In this document: one piece after another, positions 1 to 6,356 of the stretch
How positions within the stretch are numbered: position 1 is the first letter of the stretch
Layout of the letters: each line of letters starts with the position of its first letter
Assembly (NCBI GenBank): GCA_964478415.1
Contig: CAYZII010000082.1
Span: 1 to 7,474 of the forward strand
Source: Sulfuricystis sp964478415
Lineage (GTDB): Bacteria > Pseudomonadota > Gammaproteobacteria > Burkholderiales > Rhodocyclaceae
DNA length: 7,474 nucleotides
Direction of reading: 5' to 3'
Notes under the pieces: generated by a model
The model's input: the letters and a program-made list of their open reading frames with translations, nothing else
Databases searched by the model: none
What the model was told of the DNA's origin: nothing
Translations under genes and position numbers: made by a program

Positions 1-200
1 CGCAAGGCGCCGCGGGCTTCGAGTTCATCAACATGCAGCGCGGCATGTTTTCCTATACCGGCCTGACTGCCGCGCAGGTGGAAAAGCTGCGCGCCGACTA
101 CGGCATCTACGCCGTGTCGACGGGCCGCATCTGTGTGGCCGCGCTCAATACGAAGAACATCGATCACGTCGCCAAAGCCATCGCCGCGGTGATCAAGTGA
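1..200 (+). CDS. Aspartate/aromatic amino acid aminotransferase, C-terminal end (partial)
   Basis: This is the last 65 codons of a gene that begins outside the window, read in the frame starting at base 3 and ending with TGA at 198-200. The residues include QRGMFSYTGL and later YGIYAVSTGRICVAALN, which match the C-terminal small domain of the AspC/TyrB class-I aminotransferases (E. coli AspC has GMFSFSGL and FGVYAVASGRVNVAG at the same place). The Arg in STGR corresponds to the family arginine that binds the substrate alpha-carboxylate. The enzyme is a cytoplasmic PLP-dependent transaminase moving amino groups between aspartate or aromatic amino acids and 2-oxoglutarate. The tail alone cannot tell aspartate from aromatic preference, so no symbol is given. 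It ends 21 bp before the tRNA gene on the same strand and has no obvious link to the sulfur operon beyond adjacency. Confidence 0.9.
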   Translation, partial: QGAAGFEFINMQRGMFSYTGLTAAQVEKLRADYGIYAVSTGRICVAALNTKNIDHVAKAIAAVIK

Positions 201-203
201 GGT

Positions 204-209
204 TATAAT
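204..209 (+). promoter_or_regulatory. Perfect -10 box (TATAAT) of the tRNA-Val promoter
   Basis: TATAAT lies 3 bp after the aminotransferase stop codon and 12 bp before the tRNA. Transcription would start near 216 after a G+C-rich stretch (GCACGGC), the kind of discriminator usual for stable-RNA promoters under stringent control. No good -35 element is visible 16-18 bp upstream, where the last aminotransferase codons lie (181-186 is TCGCCG). The call therefore rests on the perfect -10 box and its position. Confidence 0.65.
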
Positions 210-221
210 GCACGGCTCACA

Positions 222-296
222 GGGTGGTTAGCTCAGCGGTAGAGCACTGCCTTCACACGGCAGGGGTCACTGGTTCGATCCCAGTACCACCCACCA
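222..296 (+). tRNA. tRNA-Val (anticodon CAC)
   Basis: A complete cloverleaf can be drawn. Acceptor GGGTGGT (222-228) pairs with ACCACCC (286-292). The D arm is GCTC (231-234) with GAGC (242-245). The anticodon stem is CTGCC (247-251) with GGCAG (259-263), and its loop TTCACAC puts CAC at 254-256, reading GUG valine codons. The T arm is ACTGG (269-273), loop TTCGATC, CCAGT (281-285). The discriminator is A293 and CCA is encoded at 294-296. All stems are fully paired, so the gene looks functional. The minus-strand cysN stop codon begins at the very next base, so any transcription terminator for this tRNA must lie inside the cysN coding region. Confidence 0.97.
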
Positions 297-1577
297 CTAA
301 ACGATCATGCCAGCGCCCACGGTATCGAAGCTCGCCTCGTCGATGACGATGAAGGCGCCGGTGGCGCGGTTTTCCGCGTAGCGATCGCAGAAAATCGGGC
401 GGGCCAGGCGCAGGCTCACCCGGGCGATATCGTTCATCGCCAGGCTGTCCGCCTGCATCCGTTGTAATGTGGCAATGTCGATACGTTGCGCGTTGCCGAC
501 GAATTTGGCGCGAACATCACGCGTCGTATGGTGGATCAGGTAAGTGCGACGCGGATCGAGCGGCGCCTGCGCGAGCCAGCAGAGCTCGGCCTCGATGACA
601 TCGCGCACCTGCGGCAGGGAACCCGCCTTGACGATCATGTCGCCGCGCGAGATGTCGATATCGTCCTCCAGCAGCAAGGTCACCGACTGACCGGCGATCG
701 CCAGCGGCAGCGACCGGCCACCGAGCTGGATGTCGACAACGCGCGTCGTCCGTCCGGCTGGCAGGATCGTCACTGCGTCACCTATGGAGACCTCGCCGGA
801 TTCGACCCGCCCCATGTAGCCCCGATAGTCGTGCAGCGCCAAATCATCGGCCCGCTGCGGCCGGCAGACGTATTGCACCGGGAAACGGAAACGTTCGTCA
901 TGCTCCCCGTGCGCGACCGGCGCCGTTTCGAGGATTTCCAACAGCGTCGGTCCCGTATACCAGCCGAGCCGATCGCCGCGCGCGACAATCATGTCGCCAT
1001 CGAGCGCCGACATCGGCACGAATTGCACGTCGCCAATGCCGACCCGCTGCGCGAAATCCAGATAATCGGCGCGGATGCGCTCGAACACGGCCGGATCGTG
1101 ACCGACCAAATCCATCTTGTTCACCGCGATGACGAGATGCGGGATACCGACGAGATGCGCGATCAGCGCATGCCGCCGTGTCTGCGGAAGGACCCCCTTG
1201 CGGGCATCGACGAGAATGATGGCAAGATTGGCGGTCGAGGCGGCGGTGACCATATTGCGTGTGTATTGCTCGTGGCCAGGCGCGTCGGCGACGATGTACT
1301 TGCGCCTGCCGGTGCTGAAGTAGCGGTAGGCGACGTCGATGGTGATGCCCTGCTCGCGTTCGGCGGCGAGGCTGTCGGTGAGCAACGAAAGATCGACGGC
1401 ATCGAGCCCGCGCTTTTGCGAGGTTTGGACGATCGCATGCAGCGTGTCGGCGAGGATCGCCCGCGTATCGTGGAGCAGACGGCCGATCAGCGTGCTCTTG
1501 CCGTCATCCACGCTGCCGCAGGTAAGGAAGCGCAGCATGCCATTGTCGATCTCGGGCAGGTGTTCGGGGGCACTCAT
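297..1577 (-). CDS. cysN: Sulfate adenylyltransferase subunit 1, the GTPase subunit of ATP sulfurylase
   Basis: CysN is the EF-Tu-like GTPase that, with CysD, makes adenosine 5'-phosphosulfate (APS) from ATP and sulfate in the cytoplasm, using GTP hydrolysis to drive the unfavourable reaction. The 426-residue protein shows all G motifs: P-loop GSVDDGKS (21-28), switch I around GITIDVAYRYF (77-87), DAPGHEQY (98-105), NKMD (153-156) and SAL (190-192), followed by beta-barrel domains II and III. It ends without an APS-kinase (CysC) domain, unlike the CysNC fusions of about 630 residues, and is shorter than E. coli CysN (about 475). The ATG overlaps the cysD stop codon (TGATG) and has a strong Shine-Dalgarno, so the start is secure. 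It is the last gene of the operon, and its TAG stop abuts the tRNA-Val gene. Confidence 0.96.
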   Translation of the reverse strand: MSAPEHLPEIDNGMLRFLTCGSVDDGKSTLIGRLLHDTRAILADTLHAIVQTSQKRGLDAVDLSLLTDSLAAEREQGITIDVAYRYFSTGRRKYIVADAPGHEQYTRNMVTAASTANLAIILVDARKGVLPQTRRHALIAHLVGIPHLVIAVNKMDLVGHDPAVFERIRADYLDFAQRVGIGDVQFVPMSALDGDMIVARGDRLGWYTGPTLLEILETAPVAHGEHDERFRFPVQYVCRPQRADDLALHDYRGYMGRVESGEVSIGDAVTILPAGRTTRVVDIQLGGRSLPLAIAGQSVTLLLEDDIDISRGDMIVKAGSLPQVRDVIEAELCWLAQAPLDPRRTYLIHHTTRDVRAKFVGNAQRIDIATLQRMQADSLAMNDIARVSLRLARPIFCDRYAENRATGAFIVIDEASFDTVGAGMIV

Positions 1578-2497
1578 CAGAAATATCCCTCCTTCTTGCG
1601 CTGTTCCATTGCAGTTTCCGACGCCTGGTCGTCGAGGCGCGTAGCACCGCGCTCGGTGATGGTGGTTGTCGCCGTCTCGGCGATGATGTCCGCGACAGTG
1701 ACGGCAGAGGACTCGACCGGCGCCGTGCAGGTGATGTCGCCCACGGTACGAAAGCGCACGGAAACGATTTCCACCGTCTCCCCTTCGCGCGCGGGGGTCA
1801 GCGGTGTGACCGGTTGCAACAGCCCGTTTCTTCTGACGACCTCGCGCCGATGAGCGAAATAGATCGATGGCAGCTGAAGCCCCTCACGGGCGATGTATTG
1901 CCAGACGTCGAGCTCGGTCCAGTTCGAGAGTGGGAAGACGCGCATGTTCTCGCCTTTGTGCACGCGGGCGTTGTAGAGATCCCACAACTCGGGACGCTGG
2001 TGCTTCGGGTCCCACTGACCGAAGACATCGCGGAAGGAAAAGATGCGCTCCTTGGCGCGCGCCTTCTCCTCGTCCCGGCGCGCTCCGCCGATGCAGGCAT
2101 CGAAGCCGAATTCCTCGATGGCCTCGAGCAGCGTCACCGACTGGTGCCGGTTACGCGATTCGGTCGGCGACCTGAGCACTACGGTGCCGCGCGCGATCGA
2201 ATCCTCGACCGAGCGCACGAACAACCGCTCTCCCAGTTCGGCGACGATGCGATCACGGAATTCGATCACCTCCGGATAGTTGTGGCCGGTATCGATATGC
2301 AATAACGGAAACGGGAAGCGGCCAGGACGGAATGCCTTCTCGGCCAGCCGCAGCAGCACGATCGAGTCCTTGCCGCCAGAGAACAGCAGCGCCGGGTTGG
2401 CGCACTGCCCGGCCACCTCGCGCAGGATGTGGATGGCCTCCGCTTCCAGCCAGTCGAGATGACTCAACACCGGCCGGGCGAGCAATTGTGTGCTCAT
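1577..2497 (-). CDS. cysD: Sulfate adenylyltransferase subunit 2, the catalytic subunit of ATP sulfurylase
   Basis: CysD is the catalytic subunit of ATP sulfurylase; it adenylates sulfate to APS in complex with CysN. The 306-residue protein (E. coli CysD has about 302) belongs to the PP-loop/PAPS-reductase-like superfamily. It shows the pyrophosphate-binding loop SGGKDS (40-45), HIDTGHNYPEVIEFRD (67-82), GARRDEEKARAKER (138-151), FPLSNWTELDVW (188-199) and the conserved end MEQRKKEGYF. The open frame extends upstream to 2884, but that part lies over cysH and is unlike CysD. The ATG at 2497 gives the family N-terminus (MSTQLL...LDWLEAEAIHILRE), with GAGG-containing sequence just upstream and a 13-nt gap from cysH. 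The stop overlaps the cysN start by one base. Confidence 0.96.
   Translation of the reverse strand: MSTQLLARPVLSHLDWLEAEAIHILREVAGQCANPALLFSGGKDSIVLLRLAEKAFRPGRFPFPLLHIDTGHNYPEVIEFRDRIVAELGERLFVRSVEDSIARGTVVLRSPTESRNRHQSVTLLEAIEEFGFDACIGGARRDEEKARAKERIFSFRDVFGQWDPKHQRPELWDLYNARVHKGENMRVFPLSNWTELDVWQYIAREGLQLPSIYFAHRREVVRRNGLLQPVTPLTPAREGETVEIVSVRFRTVGDITCTAPVESSAVTVADIIAETATTTITERGATRLDDQASETAMEQRKKEGYF
1588..1594 (-). promoter_or_regulatory. Strong ribosome binding site for cysN inside cysD
   Basis: On the minus strand this reads AAGGAGG, 10 nt before the cysN ATG and within the last codons of cysD, which encode the conserved KKEGYF end. With the TGATG stop/start overlap it points to efficient re-initiation and balanced CysD:CysN synthesis. 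It also settles the cysN start. Confidence 0.8.
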
Positions 2498-2510
2498 GTC
2501 CTCGTCCTCA

Positions 2511-3293
2511 TCAACGCGGCGAGCCGGCTGTCGCCGTTCCCCCGGCGCCGACTTTTCGTTGCAGCCGGCCATCCACCACGTGCAGGCCGCACTCCTTGGA
2601 TTCGGGCGCTTCCCACCACCAGCGACCGGCGCGACTATCCTCGCCAGGCTGGATCGCGCGCGTGCAAGGCGCGCAGCCGATGCTCGGATAATGGCGGTCG
2701 TGCAGCGCGTTGTACGGCACGCCCTGCGCTTTGAGATAGTGCCAGACCTCCGCTTCACTCCACTCGGCAAGTGGGCTGAACTTGACGAGATCGTAAGTGA
2801 AATCGTAGCCGATAGGCCGCACGCCGGCTCGCGTCGGAGACTGTGCAGCGCGCAAGCCGGTGACCCAAGCCTTCTTGCCGGCAAGCTTACGACTGAGCGG
2901 CTCTACCTTGCGCACCCGGCAGCAGGTCTTGCGCGCCGCCACGGAATCGTAGAAACCGTTGATGCCGTAGGTGCGAACAAACTGCGCCACCTGTTCAGGC
3001 TCGGGAAAGCAGATTTCGATGCGCCGACCATAATGCCGCTCGGTCGCACCGATCAGATCGAAAGTTTCGGCCGGCAGGCGGCCGGTATCGATCGTGAAGA
3101 TTTCGATATCGATATTGCGACTCCAGATCAGGTCAGTAAGCACCATGTCCTCGGCACCGAGACTGCTAGCAAAAACCACTGGGGCGAAATCGCGCGCCGC
3201 CGCGCAAAGCAGGCGGATGGCTTTCGCCGTCTTTACCGCCACTGCGTCGGCCAGTGCGGGCTCGGCGAGCAGGAAGGGATCGTCGCGTTTCAT
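2511..3293 (-). CDS. cysH: Adenylyl-sulfate (APS) reductase, [4Fe-4S], thioredoxin-dependent
   Basis: This cytoplasmic enzyme should reduce APS to sulfite and AMP with electrons from thioredoxin. In the 260-residue protein I see the nucleotide-binding region SSLGAEDMVLTDL (43-55), TIDTGRLPAET (67-77), the tandem cysteines CCRVRKVEPL (Cys124-Cys125), GLRAAQSPTR (146-155), the CAPC pair (Cys207, Cys210) and the catalytic KECGLH motif (Cys235). In this family the CC...CxxC set binds a [4Fe-4S] cluster and marks APS-using enzymes; the PAPS-using E. coli CysH lacks it. The absence of an APS kinase in the operon agrees. I chose the ATG at 3293 because it has AGGAGG 5 nt upstream; an in-frame ATG at 3329 would overlap the previous gene by 26 nt. 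The C-terminal tail (about 239-260) is weakly conserved. Confidence 0.95.
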   Translation of the reverse strand: MKRDDPFLLAEPALADAVAVKTAKAIRLLCAAARDFAPVVFASSLGAEDMVLTDLIWSRNIDIEIFTIDTGRLPAETFDLIGATERHYGRRIEICFPEPEQVAQFVRTYGINGFYDSVAARKTCCRVRKVEPLSRKLAGKKAWVTGLRAAQSPTRAGVRPIGYDFTYDLVKFSPLAEWSEAEVWHYLKAQGVPYNALHDRHYPSIGCAPCTRAIQPGEDSRAGRWWWEAPESKECGLHVVDGRLQRKVGAGGTATAGSPR

Positions 3294-3298
3294 GAAGC

Positions 3299-3304
3299 CC
3301 TCCT
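3299..3304 (-). promoter_or_regulatory. Ribosome binding site that decides the cysH start
   Basis: The minus strand reads AGGAGG with 5 nt to the ATG at 3293. Its first base is also the last base of the TGA stop of the DUF934 gene. This favours 3293 over the more upstream in-frame ATG at 3329 and suggests coupled translation. Confidence 0.8.
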
Positions 3305-3810
3305 CAAGCGGCCAACGCCAATCGAGCATCCGTCACGGCCGGCTGGTAGGATGCAGAAAATACCCTGAGTCCAGCAATGGCCGCTTCAGGATCGGCGACC
3401 TCGAAGGCATCGAAACCAACCCGGGCAAGGAAATGCAGGTAGTCACGCTCGACGGCGCCAATGGCGCGCAACTCCCGCCGGAAGCCATGACGGGTACGTA
3501 ACAGCGTGGCGATCGAATAGCCGCGCCCGTCGCCGGGGGTCGGGAAATGCACGCCGATCACGTCCAGATCGTCCAGATCAGGGACAATGGCCGCTAAATC
3601 GTCCTGTCGTGCGTCCAGCCAGACGCCGAGCAGGTTGCCGTGCTCCCACTGCCGCTGCACCAAATCCCACTTGCGTGCCAGCCAGACCGCGAGCGGCACC
3701 AGCACGTTGCCGGGGGGAACTTTGGCCGCGGCGGGGTTTTCACCGGCGGCGAGTGTCAGAGTTTTCCATTCGTTGGCGACGAGCGCGCCATTCTTGATCA
3801 ACTTAGCCAT
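3304..3810 (-). CDS. DUF934 family protein (COG3749), probable accessory factor of sulfite reduction
   Basis: This 168-residue protein matches the DUF934 family (PF06073/COG3749), which occurs beside cysI in many proteobacteria (PA1837 beside PA1838 in Pseudomonas aeruginosa). The family signature is the central PTPGDGRGYSIATLLRTRHG (90-109), then ELRAIGAV, RDYLHFLARVGFDAFEV (122-138). I see no cysteine, no membrane segment and no signal peptide, so it probably does not bind an Fe-S cluster by itself and should be cytoplasmic. The ATG at 3810 lies inside the end of cysI (8-nt overlap) with AGAGG 6 nt upstream; the longer in-frame start at 3936 would sit deep in cysI and adds unrelated sequence. 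Its biochemical role is not known to me. The tight coupling to cysI suggests an electron-transfer, assembly or regulatory partner of the sulfite reductase, which is inference. Confidence 0.88.
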   Translation of the reverse strand: MAKLIKNGALVANEWKTLTLAAGENPAAAKVPPGNVLVPLAVWLARKWDLVQRQWEHGNLLGVWLDARQDDLAAIVPDLDDLDVIGVHFPTPGDGRGYSIATLLRTRHGFRRELRAIGAVERDYLHFLARVGFDAFEVADPEAAIAGLRVFSASYQPAVTDARLALAA

Positions 3811-5500
3811 TTGCAACCTCTCTTTCACTTTCCGCATTGACGACGTCACGTTTGCCATACGCGGCGGCGATGAAACCTGTCTGGCCGACGCGCCTGAGTG
3901 TCTCGACGAAACTTTCCCGCGGGCGGCGACATGCACGGTAGTGCGCGACGATACGCGCGACCGCCTCGGGTACCTCGGTAGCAGAGAAGGACGGGCCGAT
4001 CACCGAACCGATGGCGGCCTGAGAACCCGTCGCACCGCCAAGCACGATCTGGTAGCGTTCCTCGCCGGCTTTGTCGACGCCGAGAATGCCGATGGCGCCG
4101 ACGTGATGATGGCCACAGGCATTCACGCAGCCCGAGATGTTGAGCCGCAGTGCGCCGATGTCGGCAAGCAACGCGCGGTCGGCGAAACGCGCCTGGATCG
4201 CCGCCGCCAGCGGCAGCGAACGCGCGTTGGCGAGCGAGCAGTAGTCGGCGCCCGGGCAGGCGACGATGTCGGTCAGCAAACCGACGGTCGGCGTCGCCAG
4301 ACCGGCTCGCTTCGCCTCCTGCCAGAGGTTATAGAGATCGCGCTTCTTCACATCTGGCAGCACTAGGTTCTGTGACTGTGCGACGCGCAATTCGCCAAAG
4401 CCATAACGCTCGGCAAGATCGGCCGCCCATTCCATCTGTTCCGCCGAGGCATTCCCTGGCGGCTGGCCGGACGCCTTGAGCGACAGCGTCACTGCTGCAT
4501 ATCCCGGCACGCGGTGGACATGGCTATTGGTGCGCACCCAGGCGGCGAACTCCTTGTCGAAACGCCGTGCAAACTCGAAACGCGTGTCCAGATCCGGCAG
4601 GGTTTCGTACGCCGGTGGGGCAAAATGCGCCGCGAAGCGCTGTGCCTCGTCGTCGCTCACCGTCAGTGGGCCACCGCGCAGATGCTCCCATTCCGCCTCG
4701 ACCCGGCGTGCGAACTTCTCGATGCCGATGGAGTGGACAAGAATCTTGATGCGGGCCTTGTAGAGGTTGTCGCGCCGGCCACACAGGTTATAGATGCGCA
4801 GCACGGCCTCGGCGTAGGAGCGCAAATGGCGCCAGGGCAGGAATTCGCGCAATACCTTGGCGATGAAAGGCGAGCGCCCCAGTCCGCCGCCCACCCAGAC
4901 GCGAAAGCCCAGCTCGCCCCGTGCGTCACGCACGGCCTCGAATCCTAAGTCATGGGTACGCACGCTGGGGGCATCGTCCGGACCGCCAGCAAAGGCCACC
5001 TTGAACTTGCGCGGCAGCGCGGAGAACTCCGGATGCAGTGTGGACCACTGACGGAACAGCTCGGCCCAGGGACGCGGATCGGCCACCTCGTTCGGTGAGA
5101 CGCCAGCCAGCGGATCGGCGGTGACGACCCGGATGCAACTGCCCGAACTCTGGATCGCATGCATATCGACCTGCGCAAGTTCGGCGAGGATCTCGGGCGT
5201 CTGGTCGAGGCGCACCCAGTTGAGCTGCAGATTGCCTCGCGTCGTGAAATGGCCGAAGCCACGGTCGTAGGTGCGCGCGATACGGGCCAGTTGGCGCAAC
5301 TGTTTCGACGACAACTGTCCATAGGGAATCGCGATGCGCAGCATCGGGTTGTGCTTCTCGACATAAATGCCGTTTTGCAGACGCAGCGGACGGAACTGGT
5401 CGTCGCTCAACTCGCCGGCAAAGTAACGACGTGTCTGATCACGGAACTGCGCGACACGTTCGGCGACGATCTTTCGATCAATGGCGTTGTAGGCATACAT
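3803..5500 (-). CDS. cysI: Sulfite reductase hemoprotein (siroheme, [4Fe-4S]), CysI/nitrite-sulfite reductase family
   Basis: This enzyme carries out the six-electron reduction of sulfite to sulfide in the cytoplasm. The 565-residue protein has the duplicated ferredoxin-like plus siroheme/Fe-S architecture. Cluster cysteines are in CPGADYC (Cys415, Cys421) and GCVNACGHH (Cys458, Cys462), the same C-X5-C and C-X3-C spacing as E. coli CysI. Basic residues of the substrate site are visible as Arg88 (TTRGNLQ), Arg124 (GSCIR) and Lys165/Lys167 (PRKFK), favouring sulfite reduction. NLCGRRDNLYKARIKILV (about 238-255) is typical of the PA1838-type group. No CysJ-like flavoprotein is encoded here, so the electron donor is open (ferredoxin or another carrier). 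I start at the ATG at 5500, with GGAG 6 nt upstream; an in-frame ATG at 5524 overlaps the transporter gene and adds eight atypical residues. Confidence 0.94.
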   Translation of the reverse strand: MYAYNAIDRKIVAERVAQFRDQTRRYFAGELSDDQFRPLRLQNGIYVEKHNPMLRIAIPYGQLSSKQLRQLARIARTYDRGFGHFTTRGNLQLNWVRLDQTPEILAELAQVDMHAIQSSGSCIRVVTADPLAGVSPNEVADPRPWAELFRQWSTLHPEFSALPRKFKVAFAGGPDDAPSVRTHDLGFEAVRDARGELGFRVWVGGGLGRSPFIAKVLREFLPWRHLRSYAEAVLRIYNLCGRRDNLYKARIKILVHSIGIEKFARRVEAEWEHLRGGPLTVSDDEAQRFAAHFAPPAYETLPDLDTRFEFARRFDKEFAAWVRTNSHVHRVPGYAAVTLSLKASGQPPGNASAEQMEWAADLAERYGFGELRVAQSQNLVLPDVKKRDLYNLWQEAKRAGLATPTVGLLTDIVACPGADYCSLANARSLPLAAAIQARFADRALLADIGALRLNISGCVNACGHHHVGAIGILGVDKAGEERYQIVLGGATGSQAAIGSVIGPSFSATEVPEAVARIVAHYRACRRPRESFVETLRRVGQTGFIAAAYGKRDVVNAESEREVANG

Positions 5501-5506
5501 GGTGGT

Positions 5507-5510
5507 CTCC
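5507..5510 (-). promoter_or_regulatory. Ribosome binding site that decides the cysI start
   Basis: GGAG on the minus strand lies 6 nt before the ATG at 5500. It favours this start (MYAYNAIDRK, the usual family beginning) over the ATG at 5524, which would overlap the upstream stop codon. Confidence 0.65.
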
Positions 5511-5513
5511 AGA

Positions 5514-6295
5514 TCAGACGGCAATCAGTTTTCCGCCGGCCAGCAAGAGCATGCCGGCCAGCGCGGGACACAGGATGCGTTCGGNNNNNNNNNNNNNNNN
5601 NNNNNNNNNNNATGGCTGCCGAGCCAGACACCGGGCAGCGAGCCGGCGAGCAAAGCGGCGAGCAACGTCCAGTCGATGCTGCCGAGCCACCAATGGCCGA
5701 GACCGGCGACCAGTGTCAGCGGCACGGCGTGGGCAAGGTCGGCCGCCACGATGCGCAGCGACGCCAAACCCGGGTAAAGAAAGAGCAGTGCAGTAACCCC
5801 CAAGGCACCCGCACCGACCGAAGAAAGCGCGACGAGCCCGCCGAGCACGGCGCCGGCCAGTACCGTCGGCCAGACACGGTCGACAACCGGTGTGCGACGA
5901 GATAGCGCCCAAGCCAGCAGGTGGCGCCGCGACAGCAGCGCAGCGGCGGTCAGCAGTAGGGCGATGCCGAGGAAGAAGCTGATCGTCGCGCGCGCGGCGC
6001 CCAGGCCGCCTGGCACGAAGAAGGGCACCAGCAGCAGCGCGAAGACCGCCGCCGGCAGGCTGCCCGCCGCGAGGCGGCCAACAATGCGCCAGTCGACATG
6101 ACCACGCCGTGTATGGACGAAAGTGCCGCCGGCTTTCGTGATCGTCGCATAAAGCAGGTCGGTACCGACGGCCGTGTCTGGCGCGACGCCGAACAGCAGC
6201 ACCAGCAGCGGTGTCATCAGCGCACCGCCACCAACGCCAGTAATCCCGACGATGGTGGCGACAGCGAAGCCAGAGAGGATTTGCGCGAGGTCCAT
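5514..6295 (-). CDS. TSUP (TauE/SafE) family membrane transporter, probable sulfate/sulfite permease, interrupted by an assembly gap
   Basis: An inner-membrane protein of the TSUP family (PF01925), very hydrophobic, with the two repeat signatures GVGGGALMTPLLVLLFG (20-36) and SSVGAGALGVTALLFLYP (158-175), plus TDLLYATITKAGGT (45-58). I count roughly seven or eight membrane segments. Residues 1-228 read from the ATG at 6295 and stop at the N run (5585-5611). The true C-terminus (ERILCPALAGMLLLAGGKL, to the TGA at 5514-5516) lies in a different frame after the gap. This implies the real missing length is 1 modulo 3, not 27, with only a few residues lost. An in-frame TGA upstream of 6295 and no nearer ATG fix the start; the Shine-Dalgarno is weak. 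TSUP members move sulfate, sulfite, thiosulfate or organosulfonates; first place in a cys operon suggests sulfate uptake or sulfite export. Direction and substrate cannot be read from sequence. Confidence 0.88.
5585..5611. other. Assembly gap (27 N) inside the transporter gene
   Basis: 27 undetermined bases. The protein frame before the gap (ending ...VWLGSH) and the recognisable TSUP C-terminus after it (...ERILCPAL) differ by one base, so the N run does not have the true length. It should not be read as a biological frameshift. Confidence 0.99.
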
Positions 6296-6314
6296 GATGT
6301 GTCCGGTGAATCAG

Positions 6315-6343
6315 TTGGACGCATCGTATCGACCCCCTATAGA
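6315..6343 (+). promoter_or_regulatory. Possible cysB promoter
   Basis: TTGGAC (6315-6320) and TATAGA (6338-6343) are 17 bp apart on the plus strand, a modest match (3 of 6 and 4 of 6) that would start transcription near 6350, about 43 nt before the cysB ATG. TATAAC at 6372-6377 is an alternative -10 box but has no good -35 partner. The candidate overlaps the divergent operon promoter. Confidence 0.3.
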
Positions 6344-6351
6344 CCTGTAAA
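6323..6351 (-). promoter_or_regulatory. Likely sigma-70 promoter of the cys operon
   Basis: On the minus strand, TTTACA (6346-6351, 5 of 6 to the -35 consensus) and TACGAT (6323-6328, 4 of 6 to the -10 consensus) are separated by exactly 17 bp. A start near 6316 would give a leader of about 20 nt before the transporter ATG at 6295. A dyad that may bind CysB lies 5 bp upstream of the -35 element. Confidence 0.5.
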
Positions 6352-6356
6352 ATACT

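Larger units (their letters stand above)
297..6295 (-). other. Six-gene assimilatory sulfate reduction operon
   Basis: Six same-strand genes run without any room for an internal terminator: transporter, cysI, DUF934 gene, cysH, cysD, cysN. The junctions are 13 nt, an 8-nt overlap, 10 nt, 13 nt and a 1-nt TGATG overlap. Together they cover uptake or export of a sulfur oxyanion, activation to APS, reduction to sulfite and reduction to sulfide. Not present in the window: APS kinase (cysC), a flavoprotein sulfite reductase subunit (cysJ), siroheme synthase (cysG) and an ABC sulfate importer (cysTWA). A single transcript is inferred from the packing and from the promoter-like sequence upstream of the first gene. 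Confidence 0.85.

Noticed and set aside
486..1853. Long plus-strand open frame (455 codons) antisense to cysN and the end of cysD
   Set aside because: It is the mirror of strongly conserved cysN/cysD codons in high-G+C DNA, is rich in Arg, His and Asp, has no recognisable domain and no ribosome binding site that I can see.
2498..2884. N-terminal extension of cysD up to 2884
   Set aside because: It overlaps conserved cysH sequence in another frame, and the CysD family N-terminus begins at the ATG at 2497.
3294..3329. Upstream cysH start at 3329
   Set aside because: It would overlap the DUF934 gene by 26 nt; the ATG at 3293 has AGGAGG at ideal spacing.
2490..3368. Plus-strand open frame (292 codons) across cysH
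   Set aside because: Antisense shadow of cysH and its neighbours; low-complexity, Arg/Ala-rich translation with no family resemblance.
3811..3936. N-terminal extension of the DUF934 gene to 3936
   Set aside because: It lies within the conserved end of cysI and gives unrelated sequence; the ATG at 3810 has a ribosome binding site and the family-like start.
5525..5584. Transporter C-terminus read straight through the N run
   Set aside because: The tail does not look like a membrane protein of this family; the neighbouring frame does. The N run length is unreliable.
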